DNA of 64,000 bases from Aestuariivirga sp. (lineage in GTDB: Bacteria; Pseudomonadota; Alphaproteobacteria; Rhizobiales; Aestuariivirgaceae), in NCBI RefSeq assembly GCF_020252405.1, contig NZ_JADCDA010000047.1, positions 1-64,000 on the forward strand, given 5' to 3'. Each line of letters begins with the position of its first letter. Position 1 is the stretch's first letter. The translations under genes were made by a program, and so were the position numbers. A model generated the notes under the pieces. It ran no database searches and was not told the DNA's origin. It was given only the letters and a program-made list of their open reading frames with translations. This document shows positions 18,456-26,739 of this stretch, one piece after another.

Positions 18456-18483
18456 CAACGGCCGCCCTCCGTGGCGGCCGTTG
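18456..18483 (+). other. Strong hairpin between binding-protein and permease genes
   Basis: Arms CAACGGCCGCC (18456-18466) and GGCGGCCGTTG (18473-18483) form a perfect 11-bp stem with a 6-nt loop. There is no U-run. It lies 7 nt after the binding-protein stop and before the permease start, the place where stems in binding-protein-dependent operons protect the upstream message and lower permease expression. The hairpin role is inference. Confidence 0.75.
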
Positions 18484-18500
18484 CCGATCCGGTGGGCGCA

Positions 18501-19208
18501 ATGTTCCCTGAAATCCTGAGCTTTGGCGAGAAGGGCTTTGGAGATGAACTTCTCCGCGGCACGCAATACACGCTTCTGATCTCAGCCTTCGCCTATCTCC
18601 TGGGCGTTGCCCTGGGGCTGCTCGGCGCGTCGGCCAAGCTCTACGGCGGCCCCATGTCGCGGGGGATCGGCGGGATATACACCTCCATCGTCCGGTCGGT
18701 GCCGGAGCTGGTGCTTATTCTTATCCTTTACTTCGCCGGCACGCGCGGGCTCAACACGCTGCTCGGGTTTATTGGCGTGGGCCCGGTTGAGGTCAACGCG
18801 ACGCTGGCCGCCATCGTGGTGCTCGGGGTGGTGCAGGGCGCTTACCACACGGAGGTTTTCCGCGCCGCCATCCTCGCCGTTCCTCCCGGGCAGATCGAGG
18901 CCGGCCGCGCCTTTGGCATGGGCCGGCTGCTTATCTTCCGGCGCATCATCGGACCGGCAATGCTGCCGAACGCAATTCCCGGCCTTTCGAACCTCTGGCT
19001 GATCGTGATCAAGGATACGGCGCTCGTCGCGGTGGTCGGGAATGTCGAGCTCCTGTCGATCACCGCATCCGCCGCGGCGTTCACCAAGAAATATATGCTG
19101 TTCTATCTTGCCACGGCGCTGATCTATCTGACCATCACACTGGTCTCGAGCTACCTCATCGGGCTTGTGGAGCGCCGCTATCGGCGCGGCCAGGCGGGAT
19201 TGGCCTGA
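18501..19208 (+). CDS. ABC importer permease, polar amino acid type (HisQ-like)
   Basis: This 235-residue membrane protein carries the HisQ/HisM permease domain with about five hydrophobic segments and the conserved EAA loop IEAGRAFGMGRLLIFRRIIGPAMLPNAIPG. ATG 18501 (MFPEILSFGEKGFGDELLRG) is chosen; the earlier GTG at 18471 lies inside a strong hairpin. The block GTQYTLLISAFAYLLGVALG is the typical first helix. It pairs with the next gene to form the transport channel. Confidence 0.92.
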   Translation: MFPEILSFGEKGFGDELLRGTQYTLLISAFAYLLGVALGLLGASAKLYGGPMSRGIGGIYTSIVRSVPELVLILILYFAGTRGLNTLLGFIGVGPVEVNATLAAIVVLGVVQGAYHTEVFRAAILAVPPGQIEAGRAFGMGRLLIFRRIIGPAMLPNAIPGLSNLWLIVIKDTALVAVVGNVELLSITASAAAFTKKYMLFYLATALIYLTITLVSSYLIGLVERRYRRGQAGLA

Positions 19209-19217
19209 GGTGCGCGG

Positions 19218-19907
19218 ATGAACTGGAGCTGGTTTCCGGAGTATTTTCCCCTCCTGCTTCAGGGCATCTGGCTGACGATCCAGCTTCTCGTGCTCTCGAT
19301 GGTCTTTGGCCTGATCATCGCGGTGCCGGTTGGCCTGGTGCAGGTCACGGGCCCCCGCTGGCTTGGGGCCATCGCGCGAGGTTACTGCACGCTGATGCGC
19401 GGCACGCCGCTGCTGGTGCAGCTCTGGTTGCTCTACTTCGGCCTCGGGTCGGTGTTTGCCTCATATCCCGAAATCCGGCAGAGCGTGTTCTGGCCTGTCC
19501 TGCGGGAGGGTTATTTCTACGCGGTGCTGGCCTTCTCCCTGAATGAAGGGGGCTATGCCGGCGAGATCATGCGCGGTGCGTTCCTGTCCGTTCCAAAGGG
19601 CGAACTGGAATCGGCGAGGGCCTTTGGCATGTCGCCCTGGCGGGTGTTGCGGAGGATCTGGCTGCCGCGCGCCTTCCGGAACGTACTTCCAACCCTTGCC
19701 GGCGAAACGGTGTTGATGCTCAAGGCTACTCCGCTTGCGGCGACCGTCACCGTTCTCGACATCTTCGGCGTCATTCTGCGCGTGCGGCAGAACACTTACC
19801 TCACCTACGAGCCTTTGCTGCTGGCAGCGGCGCTTTACATGGTCATCACGCTTGTCATCACACAGATGTTTGCCCGCATCGAGAGCAGGGTTCCCAGCCG
19901 CCGATGA
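19218..19907 (+). CDS. ABC importer permease, polar amino acid type (HisM-like)
   Basis: This 229-residue second permease opens with MNWSWFPEYFPLLLQGIWLT and has the conserved Y-C-T-L-M-R-G-T-P-L-L-V-Q segment and the EAA loop LESARAFGMSPWRVLRRIWL. It lies 9 nt after the first permease gene and overlaps the following amidohydrolase gene by 4 nt (ATGA), so the hydrolase belongs to the same translation unit. Confidence 0.93.
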   Translation: MNWSWFPEYFPLLLQGIWLTIQLLVLSMVFGLIIAVPVGLVQVTGPRWLGAIARGYCTLMRGTPLLVQLWLLYFGLGSVFASYPEIRQSVFWPVLREGYFYAVLAFSLNEGGYAGEIMRGAFLSVPKGELESARAFGMSPWRVLRRIWLPRAFRNVLPTLAGETVLMLKATPLAATVTVLDIFGVILRVRQNTYLTYEPLLLAAALYMVITLVITQMFARIESRVPSRR

Positions 19908-21070
19908 TTGAGGACGTTCTCATCAGGCATCTGCCCGGTCTCACGGCCATCCGGCATGACCTTCATGCCCACCCCGAAATGCTGTTCCAGGAGGAACGCA
20001 CCGCGAGGATCGTGGCCGATGAGTGCCGCCGGCTCGGGTTCGACGTCACCACGGGGATCGCCAGGACGGGCGTGGTGGCATCGCTGACCAACGGCGCCTC
20101 AGGGCGCGTCATCGGCATCCGCGCCGACATGGACGCGCTGCCGATCCAGGAGCAGACCAATCTGCCATACGCCTCGAAATATCCGGGCAAGATGCATGCC
20201 TGCGGCCATGACGGCCACACCACCATGCTGCTGGGCCTTGCGCGCTATCTGTCGGAGCACCGTCATTTCGACGGCACCGTGCGTCTGATCTTCCAGCCTT
20301 CGGAGGAGGACGAGGGCGGAGCCTTCCGGATGATCGAGGACGGTCTCTTCACCCGCTTTCCCTGTGACCGTATCTTCGCACTCCACAACCTGCCGGGCGA
20401 GCCGGAGGGGCAGATCATGGTGCGGCCCGGCCCCATCACCGCCTGCTGCGATGTCTTCACCATCGTGGTGCGGGGCGTAGGCGGCCACGGCGCTCTTCCG
20501 CACAAGTCGGTGGACCCCGTGGTCGCGGCCTCCAGCATCGTTCTGGCGCTGCAGACGGTGGTCTCCCGCAATCTCGATCCGCATGATCCCGCGGTCATCA
20601 CCGTTGGCGCAATCAATGGCGGGTCGATGGCGACGGTCATTCCGGAAGAGGTGCGGCTGCTCGTCGGCGTGCGGACGGTGACGAGGCCGGTGCGCGATCT
20701 CATCCTGACACGCATCGGGGATGTCGCCGCGGCCCAGGCGAAGTCCTTCGGCTGCACGGCCGATGTCCAGATCGGGCTGGACAGCTGGAGCTACCCCGCG
20801 GGCTTCAACACCGCCGATGAGGCCGCACTGGTGCGCGCGGTGGCCCTCGACATGGGGCAGGATCCGGCACACATCGACATGCGCGGCCCCTTCATGTTCT
20901 CGGAGGATTTCTCCGCCATGCAGGAGGTGGCGCCGTCCTGCTATTTCGGCCTGGGGGCAGGGCCGGGGCCGATGCTGCATGACCCCGGCTATGATTTCAA
21001 TGACGCGCTGCTGGTGAAGGGCTCCGCCTTCTGGGCGAGGCTTGTCGAGAAGGCGCTGCCTCAGGCATAA
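19904..21070 (+). CDS. M20-family amidohydrolase (hippurate hydrolase / N-acyl amino acid deacylase type)
   Basis: This 388-residue zinc peptidase-like enzyme has the M20D marks HDLHAHPEMLFQEERTA, GIRADMDALPIQEQT, MHACGHDGHTTMLLG and FQPSEEDEGGA, together with a late metal-ligand region FMFSEDFSAM. The family removes acyl groups from N-acyl amino acids. It is the last gene of the amino-acid importer operon, joined by an ATGA overlap. This suggests the importer takes up an acylated or conjugated amino acid which is cleaved inside the cell. Its last 10 nt overlap the convergent SerC-SerA-like gene. Confidence 0.9.
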   Translation: MIEDVLIRHLPGLTAIRHDLHAHPEMLFQEERTARIVADECRRLGFDVTTGIARTGVVASLTNGASGRVIGIRADMDALPIQEQTNLPYASKYPGKMHACGHDGHTTMLLGLARYLSEHRHFDGTVRLIFQPSEEDEGGAFRMIEDGLFTRFPCDRIFALHNLPGEPEGQIMVRPGPITACCDVFTIVVRGVGGHGALPHKSVDPVVAASSIVLALQTVVSRNLDPHDPAVITVGAINGGSMATVIPEEVRLLVGVRTVTRPVRDLILTRIGDVAAAQAKSFGCTADVQIGLDSWSYPAGFNTADEAALVRAVALDMGQDPAHIDMRGPFMFSEDFSAMQEVAPSCYFGLGAGPGPMLHDPGYDFNDALLVKGSAFWARLVEKALPQA

Positions 21071-24027
21071 GGTCCTTCGAGGCCAAGCCTGCGCATCAGC
21101 GTTGCATAGCGGTTGAAGCTCTTCACCAGGGCCGCGCCATGGCGTGAAATCAGCGCCTGGCGGGTTTCCTCCGTCGAAGCTGCCGCGAGCGCCGCCCAGA
21201 TCGCCGCCATTGTTTCTGCCTCGGCCCGGGCTGCGGCGGCATCTCCCGCCTCCACCGCCTGGGCAATGGACTGGCCATTGCACTTGCCGACCCCCGCCAC
21301 GGTTCTGGAACCGGCGAGCGTATAGCCGTCCGGCAGATCGCCCTTGAGGTTCACCACGTGCCTGAAGCGGATGGCGCCGATGATCTGGTCGACCGCCTGC
21401 CTGGCGCCTTCGACGCGCGACACATGCTCGGTGTCGGCCGCCGCATGCGGCAGCAGTTCGACACGGCCGGGATATTTCCGCGCCAGCGGCAGGTAGGGCG
21501 CCATCGGCCCGGTCCTGGCGCCGGTTTCCTCATCGACAAAGAGGTCGGCATCGATCGACGCATGGCGCACCTTGCCGGACGCCATCGCGGCATCGAGGGC
21601 GGTCGCATCCACGCACTCGCCGCGGTCATAGTTGAGGACGATGGCGCCATCGTTGAGCCGGGCCAGCACGGCCGCGCTCACCACACCGGCATTGGCGAAC
21701 TTGCCGGTCGCGGCGTTCAGCGGGCCGAGGCCGGTGTGCACCGACAGGACATCGGCGCCTTGGGCGGCTTCTTCCGGCGTGGCGGCGAAAACGAAACCTT
21801 CGGACTCGATCCACTCCCTCTGGCGCGGGCGGGCGTGCACGGCCACGGCCATTCCGAAGGCCTGGGCGAGCTTCGCCATCTCGCGGCCGATGTTGCCGTA
21901 ACCGACGATGCCGATGCGCTTGCCCTCGATCTTCTCGGTGGGGAACCTGGCGAGGTCGCGCCCGGTGTCGAACTGGCCTGCCGCGGTGAGCCTGTGCATC
22001 TCATCGACCGGCAGATCGGGCAGAACCTTCAGCAGGGCCTTGAAGCCCATCTGCGCGGTCGCACGGCTGTTGAAGGAGGGCGTGTTCATCAGCGGCGCTG
22101 AGCCACCCTCGCCGTTGCCGCCGCCCCAGGAGGCGGAGCCCATGTTGCCGGTGCCGGCGCCGATGCGCACGCCGCCCTCGTCGAACCGGGCCTCCTTCGG
22201 CAGGAAGGTGGCCGCGGCGATCACCGCGTCATACTGGCCCTTGGCGGTCAGCGGGCGGATCTCTTCCGGCTTCGACAGCTGCGGCTGGTGGAAGAAGTGC
22301 ATGCCCGGGTCAAGCGTCATCCCCTCCGTATACGGAGCATCGTGGAAGGTGCAGCCCCGTGCCACGATATGGGCCTTCACCGCCGAATGGTCGGGCCTGC
22401 CGTCCGCCCCGAACTTGAGGCCCACGTGATCGCAGATCAGAACCTTGTAGGCACGCCCCGGATCGTCCCTGCGGCCGAGGCCCGCGTCCTGGGCCGGGGC
22501 GGGGAAGGTGACGCCGTGCTCCGCCAGCTCCTCCTCCATCACCACGATGCGGGCGCGGTGATAGGTATATTTGATGTTGTCCATCAGGGCGGGGATGTCC
22601 TCCACCGGGCGGATGCCGCCGATCCAGGCGCGGTAGTCGCCGGGCGTGCCCGGAAAGGCGTTGAGGTAGCGGGCCACATCGAGGCCCTGTTCGTGAACGC
22701 CGTTCGGATGGGTGATGCCGTCATAGGCGAGCAGCTGTTTCGAGCGTGCGATGATGCGGGCGTGGATGGCCGGATCGGTGACCTCGCCGTCCGCCACCTT
22801 GATGAGGGTGACGGCGGCGCCCCGGTGTTCCGCGCTGGTCACGCCCGGCTGGAAAAGGTTCGAATTGCTCATCCACTCATTGAGGGCGGTGCGGTTCAGT
22901 TCCGAGCGGCGGTTCATCTCCCTCACCGGCCCGATCATTTTCTCCACGCGCAACAGGCCGAAGGTCGTCTCGGCGAAAGCGAGCGTGGAAAAGGTGTTGA
23001 TGACGCCGCCCACCATCCTGTTCTCCTGCGCGTCGTAGAACGGCCCAAGCTGCACCGTGCGCCCGCCCGAGAGCGGCAGTTTGGGGTCGGCGGGTGGAGC
23101 GAGCTTCAGCTGACGCGGAATGGCCCATGATGGCTTTTTCTGGTTCTCTTCAACGCGTGCGAGAGCGTGGGGCGTGAACGAGACGAGGAAGTAACCGGAG
23201 ACGCCGCCGATCGCTTTCTGGAACGGCATGAACAGGCAGCACTTCGACATGACCTGCGCCACCAGCTCCTCGCCCCAGGGCATGGCGCCCAGCATGGAGG
23301 TGGCGTCGAGCACCGCATGGTGTTCGGCCGGGTTGCGGTCGATCCAGTCGAGCAGGTTCTCGATGTCGGCGCGGGAATAGGTCGTGGCGCCCGTCGTCTC
23401 ATGGCCGACGCCGAAGAACACCTTGACGCCCATGCGCTCCAGCACGCCGGAGGAGGGAATCGCGCCCTCCGCCCTGGCGAAGTGGATGCGCGCCTCCCCG
23501 CCGTTGCGGGCAAAACGCATCATCTCGACGATCTGTGCCCCCCAGCTCTGGCGGAAGAAGCCTGACGCCCTGGCAAGATCGGACTCAGGGGCAGGCGTGT
23601 CGACATAGACATGCTGGGCCGGGTCATTCACCGTCAGGACGTGAAGCGCGCACACGGTGAAGCCCGAATGGCCTCCGCCCAGGCCCACCGCCAGCCGGTT
23701 CGTTTTGGGGAACTCGAAGTAGCGGTGAATCTCCCGCATCATTTCGAGCAGAACCTTGTCCGCCGGGTATCCGCGGTGCATCGACCGGCCGATTTCGGCC
23801 GCGGTGAAGGGGCCGATGTCGCGGCCTTTGTCATCAAGCTTGCGATAGGTCTGTTCCAGCCAGTGCTCGAAGGCGAAGCGCAGCATGCGGCTGTCAGCCC
23901 CGTCATGCGCCATGTCGGTGATTGGGCCGACCCCGAAGAAGGGGTTCTGCGTGCGGGGCGGGGGGCCGCCGGCCGTCGCCTTCAGTGAACTGTCCCGCGT
24001 CGTCCTCAGTTTATCCACGACCGACAT
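21061..24027 (-). CDS. Fusion of a SerC-like aminotransferase and a SerA-like dehydrogenase
   Basis: This 988-residue protein joins two enzymes of phosphoserine synthesis. Residues about 25-480 match class V aminotransferases of the phosphoserine (SerC) kind: SMHRGYPADKVLLEMM, GLGGGHSGF, and the PLP lysine (near 271) in FMPFQKAIGGVSGY. Residues about 510-890 match D-3-phosphoglycerate dehydrogenase-like 2-hydroxyacid dehydrogenases: Rossmann motif IGIVGYGNIGREMAKLAQAF (near 704), the catalytic-arginine block NYDRGECVD (near 801) and LLPHAAADTEHVSR with the catalytic His (near 860). A C-terminal tail of about 90 residues is unrecognised. The start ATG has GAGGGA upstream. Whether both halves act on phosphoserine precursors is inference. 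Confidence 0.85.
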   Translation of the reverse strand: MSVVDKLRTTRDSSLKATAGGPPPRTQNPFFGVGPITDMAHDGADSRMLRFAFEHWLEQTYRKLDDKGRDIGPFTAAEIGRSMHRGYPADKVLLEMMREIHRYFEFPKTNRLAVGLGGGHSGFTVCALHVLTVNDPAQHVYVDTPAPESDLARASGFFRQSWGAQIVEMMRFARNGGEARIHFARAEGAIPSSGVLERMGVKVFFGVGHETTGATTYSRADIENLLDWIDRNPAEHHAVLDATSMLGAMPWGEELVAQVMSKCCLFMPFQKAIGGVSGYFLVSFTPHALARVEENQKKPSWAIPRQLKLAPPADPKLPLSGGRTVQLGPFYDAQENRMVGGVINTFSTLAFAETTFGLLRVEKMIGPVREMNRRSELNRTALNEWMSNSNLFQPGVTSAEHRGAAVTLIKVADGEVTDPAIHARIIARSKQLLAYDGITHPNGVHEQGLDVARYLNAFPGTPGDYRAWIGGIRPVEDIPALMDNIKYTYHRARIVVMEEELAEHGVTFPAPAQDAGLGRRDDPGRAYKVLICDHVGLKFGADGRPDHSAVKAHIVARGCTFHDAPYTEGMTLDPGMHFFHQPQLSKPEEIRPLTAKGQYDAVIAAATFLPKEARFDEGGVRIGAGTGNMGSASWGGGNGEGGSAPLMNTPSFNSRATAQMGFKALLKVLPDLPVDEMHRLTAAGQFDTGRDLARFPTEKIEGKRIGIVGYGNIGREMAKLAQAFGMAVAVHARPRQREWIESEGFVFAATPEEAAQGADVLSVHTGLGPLNAATGKFANAGVVSAAVLARLNDGAIVLNYDRGECVDATALDAAMASGKVRHASIDADLFVDEETGARTGPMAPYLPLARKYPGRVELLPHAAADTEHVSRVEGARQAVDQIIGAIRFRHVVNLKGDLPDGYTLAGSRTVAGVGKCNGQSIAQAVEAGDAAAARAEAETMAAIWAALAAASTEETRQALISRHGAALVKSFNRYATLMRRLGLEGPYA

Positions 24028-24078
24028 GTGCCAATTTCCCTCGTTCTGGTCATGCTATAGCCTCAACACACCATGCGC

Positions 24079-24268
24079 CAGTGCGCCAGCTGATGGAGCA
24101 GGTCAACCATGATTTGCTTTACCCCGGTTTGCCGGGCTTTCGGCTGATGCCGCGGTCTCAGATGCTTTGAGATTCTCCAAGAACCGGGAGCGCCTGATGC
24201 AGGCTGATGTGGCGCGCCGCCTCATGGTGACGCGTTTGAAACGGCCGCAGGTCAAGGGACTTCTGTAG
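24079..24268 (+). pseudogene. Transposase fragment, IS5/IS1182-like
   Basis: Two frames joined by a frameshift near 24122 read RQLMEQVNHDLLY and then RFAGLSADAAVSDALRFSKN followed by RERLMQADVARRLMVTRLKR and PQVKGLL before TAG at 24266. This corresponds to the N-terminal part of the common IS5/IS1182-type transposase (R-Q-L-M-E-Q-L-N-Y-x-L-L-F-R-W-F-V-G-L...F-S-K-N-R-x-R-L-L-x-x-D-V-A). The catalytic D-D-E region is missing. It lies just ahead of the ugp operon and marks an old insertion. Confidence 0.7.
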
Positions 24269-24428
24269 CCGGTCACCGTCGTCTGCGTTTCAGGCAAGAA
24301 GCCTCACAACCCGCGCCGGCATCCGCAACACGGCAGGGCCAGATTTCCCAATCCGGTGCATTGAAAAAACAAATACCAATAAGTTGAGCCAATGCGCGGA
24401 CGTTTTTCAGCAGCCATCAAGATTTCAC
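24269..24428. other. Intergenic stretch ahead of the ugp control region
   Basis: After the transposase fragment, about 160 nt run up to the Pho box. They contain an A-rich patch (TTGAAAAAACAAATACCAAT near 24361) that is clearly lower in GC than the surroundings. No reading frame of note, repeat or RNA gene was recognised. Confidence 0.4.
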
Positions 24429-24457
24429 CGTTGTCGTTGCTGTTACAAGGCGTTCAC
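24429..24457 (+). promoter_or_regulatory. Pho box (three 7-bp direct repeats) upstream of ugpB
   Basis: CGTTGTC (24429-24435), CTGTTAC (24440-24446) and CGTTCAC (24451-24457) follow one another at exactly 11-nt intervals, each separated by 4 nt. This matches the PhoB-binding pattern CTGTCAT-N4-CTGTCAT; the second pair fits best. Its place 51 nt before a glycerol-3-phosphate importer operon, a classical phosphate-starvation target, supports the assignment. A -10 element downstream was not clear. Confidence 0.7.
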
Positions 24458-24507
24458 AAGGCCGCGGTACTCCAGCCTATCGTTGTCGGAAAGAGGAGTG
24501 TCTCCTG

Positions 24508-25836
24508 ATGGACCGCCGGACGTTCATGATTGCAAGCGCCACGATGGCTCTTCCAAATATTGCCCGCGCTCAATCGGCGCCGACCAGAATCGTATTCTGG
24601 CATTCAATGACTGCTGTGCTCGGGGAGGAAGTCAACCGTCTGTGCGACACTTTCAACAGCAGCCAGTCTGCAATTCAAGTTCAGCCGCTCTTCCGCGGTG
24701 GCTATGCGGAATCGATGACAGCCGCGATCGCCGCCTGGCGCGCCGGGCAGGCGCCGCATCTGGTTCAGGTGTTTGAAGTCGGTACGGGGTCGATGCTGGG
24801 GGCCGGACCGGCGGTGAGGCAGATCTGGGAATTGTCGCAGGAAACGGGGATCGACATCGATCCGGCGGTTTTCATCCCGGCCGTCCGGGGTTATTACAGC
24901 CTCACCGACGGGCGGCTTGCATCCATGCCCTTCAATTCCTCGACAGCCGTGATGTTCTACAACAAAGACAGCTTTGAGAAGGCTGGCCTCGATCCCGAAA
25001 CTCCACCCGCGACGTGGAAACATGTCATCGCCGCTGCCCAGGCCATCAGGGCGTCATCGGCCGCGGCCATTCCCATGACGACGTCGTGGCCGGTCTGGAT
25101 CCAGCTTGAACAATTCGGCGCGATTCACGATCTGCCTTACGCGACACAGGCAAACGGTTTCGATGGCCTTGATGCCGAACTTCTCATCAACACGGAGCAC
25201 TATGTTGCGCAGGTTCAGCGTCTGCTCGACATGGCCAAGGATGGCACCTTCAGGTATGGCGGCCGTGACAATTCCGCTGATGCAATGTTTCCGTCAGGTC
25301 AGGCGGCCATGTCGTTCAATTCCTCCAGCGTGCGCAGCGACATTGCCCGCACCGCGAATTTCCGCTGGGGTACGGCCATGCTGCCTTATGATCCGGCGGT
25401 CATCGACCAGCCGATCAACTCCATCATCGGCGGTGCAAGCCTTTGGCCGATGACAACGCCCAATAGGACGCCAGAGGAGTACAAGGCCGTCGCCTCCTTC
25501 CTGCTGTTCCTGTCGCAGCCTGAGAACGTGGCCTCGTGGAGCAAGAATACTGGCTATGTTCCGGTCACCGTCGCTGGATACGAGCTGATGAGGCAGCAGG
25601 GCTTCTTCAAGGAGAATCCCGGGGCGGATGTTCCGATCGAGCAACTCACCCGTGGGACCATGACGAAGAATTCGATGGGCTTCCGGCTTGGCCGAATGGC
25701 GGAGCTTCGCAATATCATCTCCGAGGAACTGGAGCGGGCGCTCCAGGGCGCTCAGTCCGCGCAGGCCGCCATGGATGTATCGGTCCGGCGCGGCAATCGC
25801 GTTCTTCGGGACTTTCAGAGAACGCAGAGGTCTTGA
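24508..25836 (+). CDS. ugpB: sn-glycerol-3-phosphate-binding periplasmic protein
   Basis: This 442-residue binding protein delivers sn-glycerol-3-phosphate (or glycerophosphodiesters) to the Ugp importer. It has an N-terminal twin-arginine-like signal (MDRRTFMIASATMALPNIAR) and UgpB marks IVFWHSMTAVLGEEVNRLCD, APHLVQVFEVGTGSM and GGASLWPM. Length fits UgpB (about 430-440). The ribosome site AGGAG (24494-24498) can pair with CTCCT directly before the ATG, so translation start may be partly masked. It leads ugpAEC, a HAD phosphatase and a phosphodiesterase gene and is preceded by a Pho box. Confidence 0.9.
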   Translation: MDRRTFMIASATMALPNIARAQSAPTRIVFWHSMTAVLGEEVNRLCDTFNSSQSAIQVQPLFRGGYAESMTAAIAAWRAGQAPHLVQVFEVGTGSMLGAGPAVRQIWELSQETGIDIDPAVFIPAVRGYYSLTDGRLASMPFNSSTAVMFYNKDSFEKAGLDPETPPATWKHVIAAAQAIRASSAAAIPMTTSWPVWIQLEQFGAIHDLPYATQANGFDGLDAELLINTEHYVAQVQRLLDMAKDGTFRYGGRDNSADAMFPSGQAAMSFNSSSVRSDIARTANFRWGTAMLPYDPAVIDQPINSIIGGASLWPMTTPNRTPEEYKAVASFLLFLSQPENVASWSKNTGYVPVTVAGYELMRQQGFFKENPGADVPIEQLTRGTMTKNSMGFRLGRMAELRNIISEELERALQGAQSAQAAMDVSVRRGNRVLRDFQRTQRS

Positions 25837-25863
25837 TCAACAACAAGAATTCGGAACCTGAAG

Positions 25864-26739
25864 ATGGAACGCCGGACTATCTTTGACGGGTGGCTTCTGC
25901 CCGCGATGCTTGTGCTGCCGCAGCTCGTGCTGACATTTTTCTTTTTTCTGTGGCCGGCGGCGCGAGCCATCTGGTCCAGCCTTGAGCGTCAGGACGCCTT
26001 CGGGATCAACTCTGAGTTTGTAGGGTTTGAGAACTTCGTGGATCTGTTTGAAGATCCTCTCTATCTGGAGGCGGTTGTCCGGACCCTGATTTTCGTGTTT
26101 TTCGTGACGGTCATCGCGATGGCGGTCGCGCTGGTCCTCGCCATCTTCGCAGACCGGGAGATCCGCGGTCGGGACATCTACAGGACTCTGCTCATCTGGC
26201 CTTACGCCGTCGCCCCGGCGATCGCCGGCGTGTTGTGGGTGTTGTTGATGGATCCGAACGTCGGTCTTGTGGGCGTCGGGCTGAACAATATGGGTATCAA
26301 TTGGGACTACAGGCTCAACGGTTTTCAGGCCATGCTTCTCGTCATCCTTGCGTCGGCGTGGAAGCAGGTAAGCTATAACTTCATTTTCTTTCTTGCGGCC
26401 CTGCAGTCCATTCCGAAATCGGTGACCGAGGCCGCCCGCATCGACGGGGCGTCGGAGTTGCACCGGTTCCGCACGATCACTCTGCCTTTGATTGCGCCCA
26501 CGACGTTCTTCCTCATCGTCGTCAATGTGGTCTACGCCGCTTTCGACACCTTCGCGACGATTGCCGCCACGACCCAGGGCGGTCCCGGCCGCTCGACGGA
26601 GACGCTGGTTTTCAAGGTTTTCCGCGATGGCATCGTCAATGTCAACATTGGCTCATCCTCCGCGCAGTCTGTCGTGTTGATGGTTGGGGTCATTCTGATC
26701 ACCGCCTTGCAATTCCGGTTCATGGAGAAGAAATCGTGA
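25864..26739 (+). CDS. ugpA: sn-glycerol-3-phosphate importer permease UgpA
   Basis: This 291-residue membrane permease has six helices, starting at LLPAMLVLPQLVLTFFFFLW, and the EAA loop SVTEAARIDGASELHRFRTI. It opens with MERRTIFDGW, close to other UgpA proteins. It follows ugpB after 27 nt and overlaps ugpE by 4 nt (GTGA). With UgpE it forms the channel. The assignment to Ugp rather than another sugar importer rests on the whole operon, including the terminal glycerophosphodiesterase. Confidence 0.9.
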   Translation: MERRTIFDGWLLPAMLVLPQLVLTFFFFLWPAARAIWSSLERQDAFGINSEFVGFENFVDLFEDPLYLEAVVRTLIFVFFVTVIAMAVALVLAIFADREIRGRDIYRTLLIWPYAVAPAIAGVLWVLLMDPNVGLVGVGLNNMGINWDYRLNGFQAMLLVILASAWKQVSYNFIFFLAALQSIPKSVTEAARIDGASELHRFRTITLPLIAPTTFFLIVVNVVYAAFDTFATIAATTQGGPGRSTETLVFKVFRDGIVNVNIGSSSAQSVVLMVGVILITALQFRFMEKKS

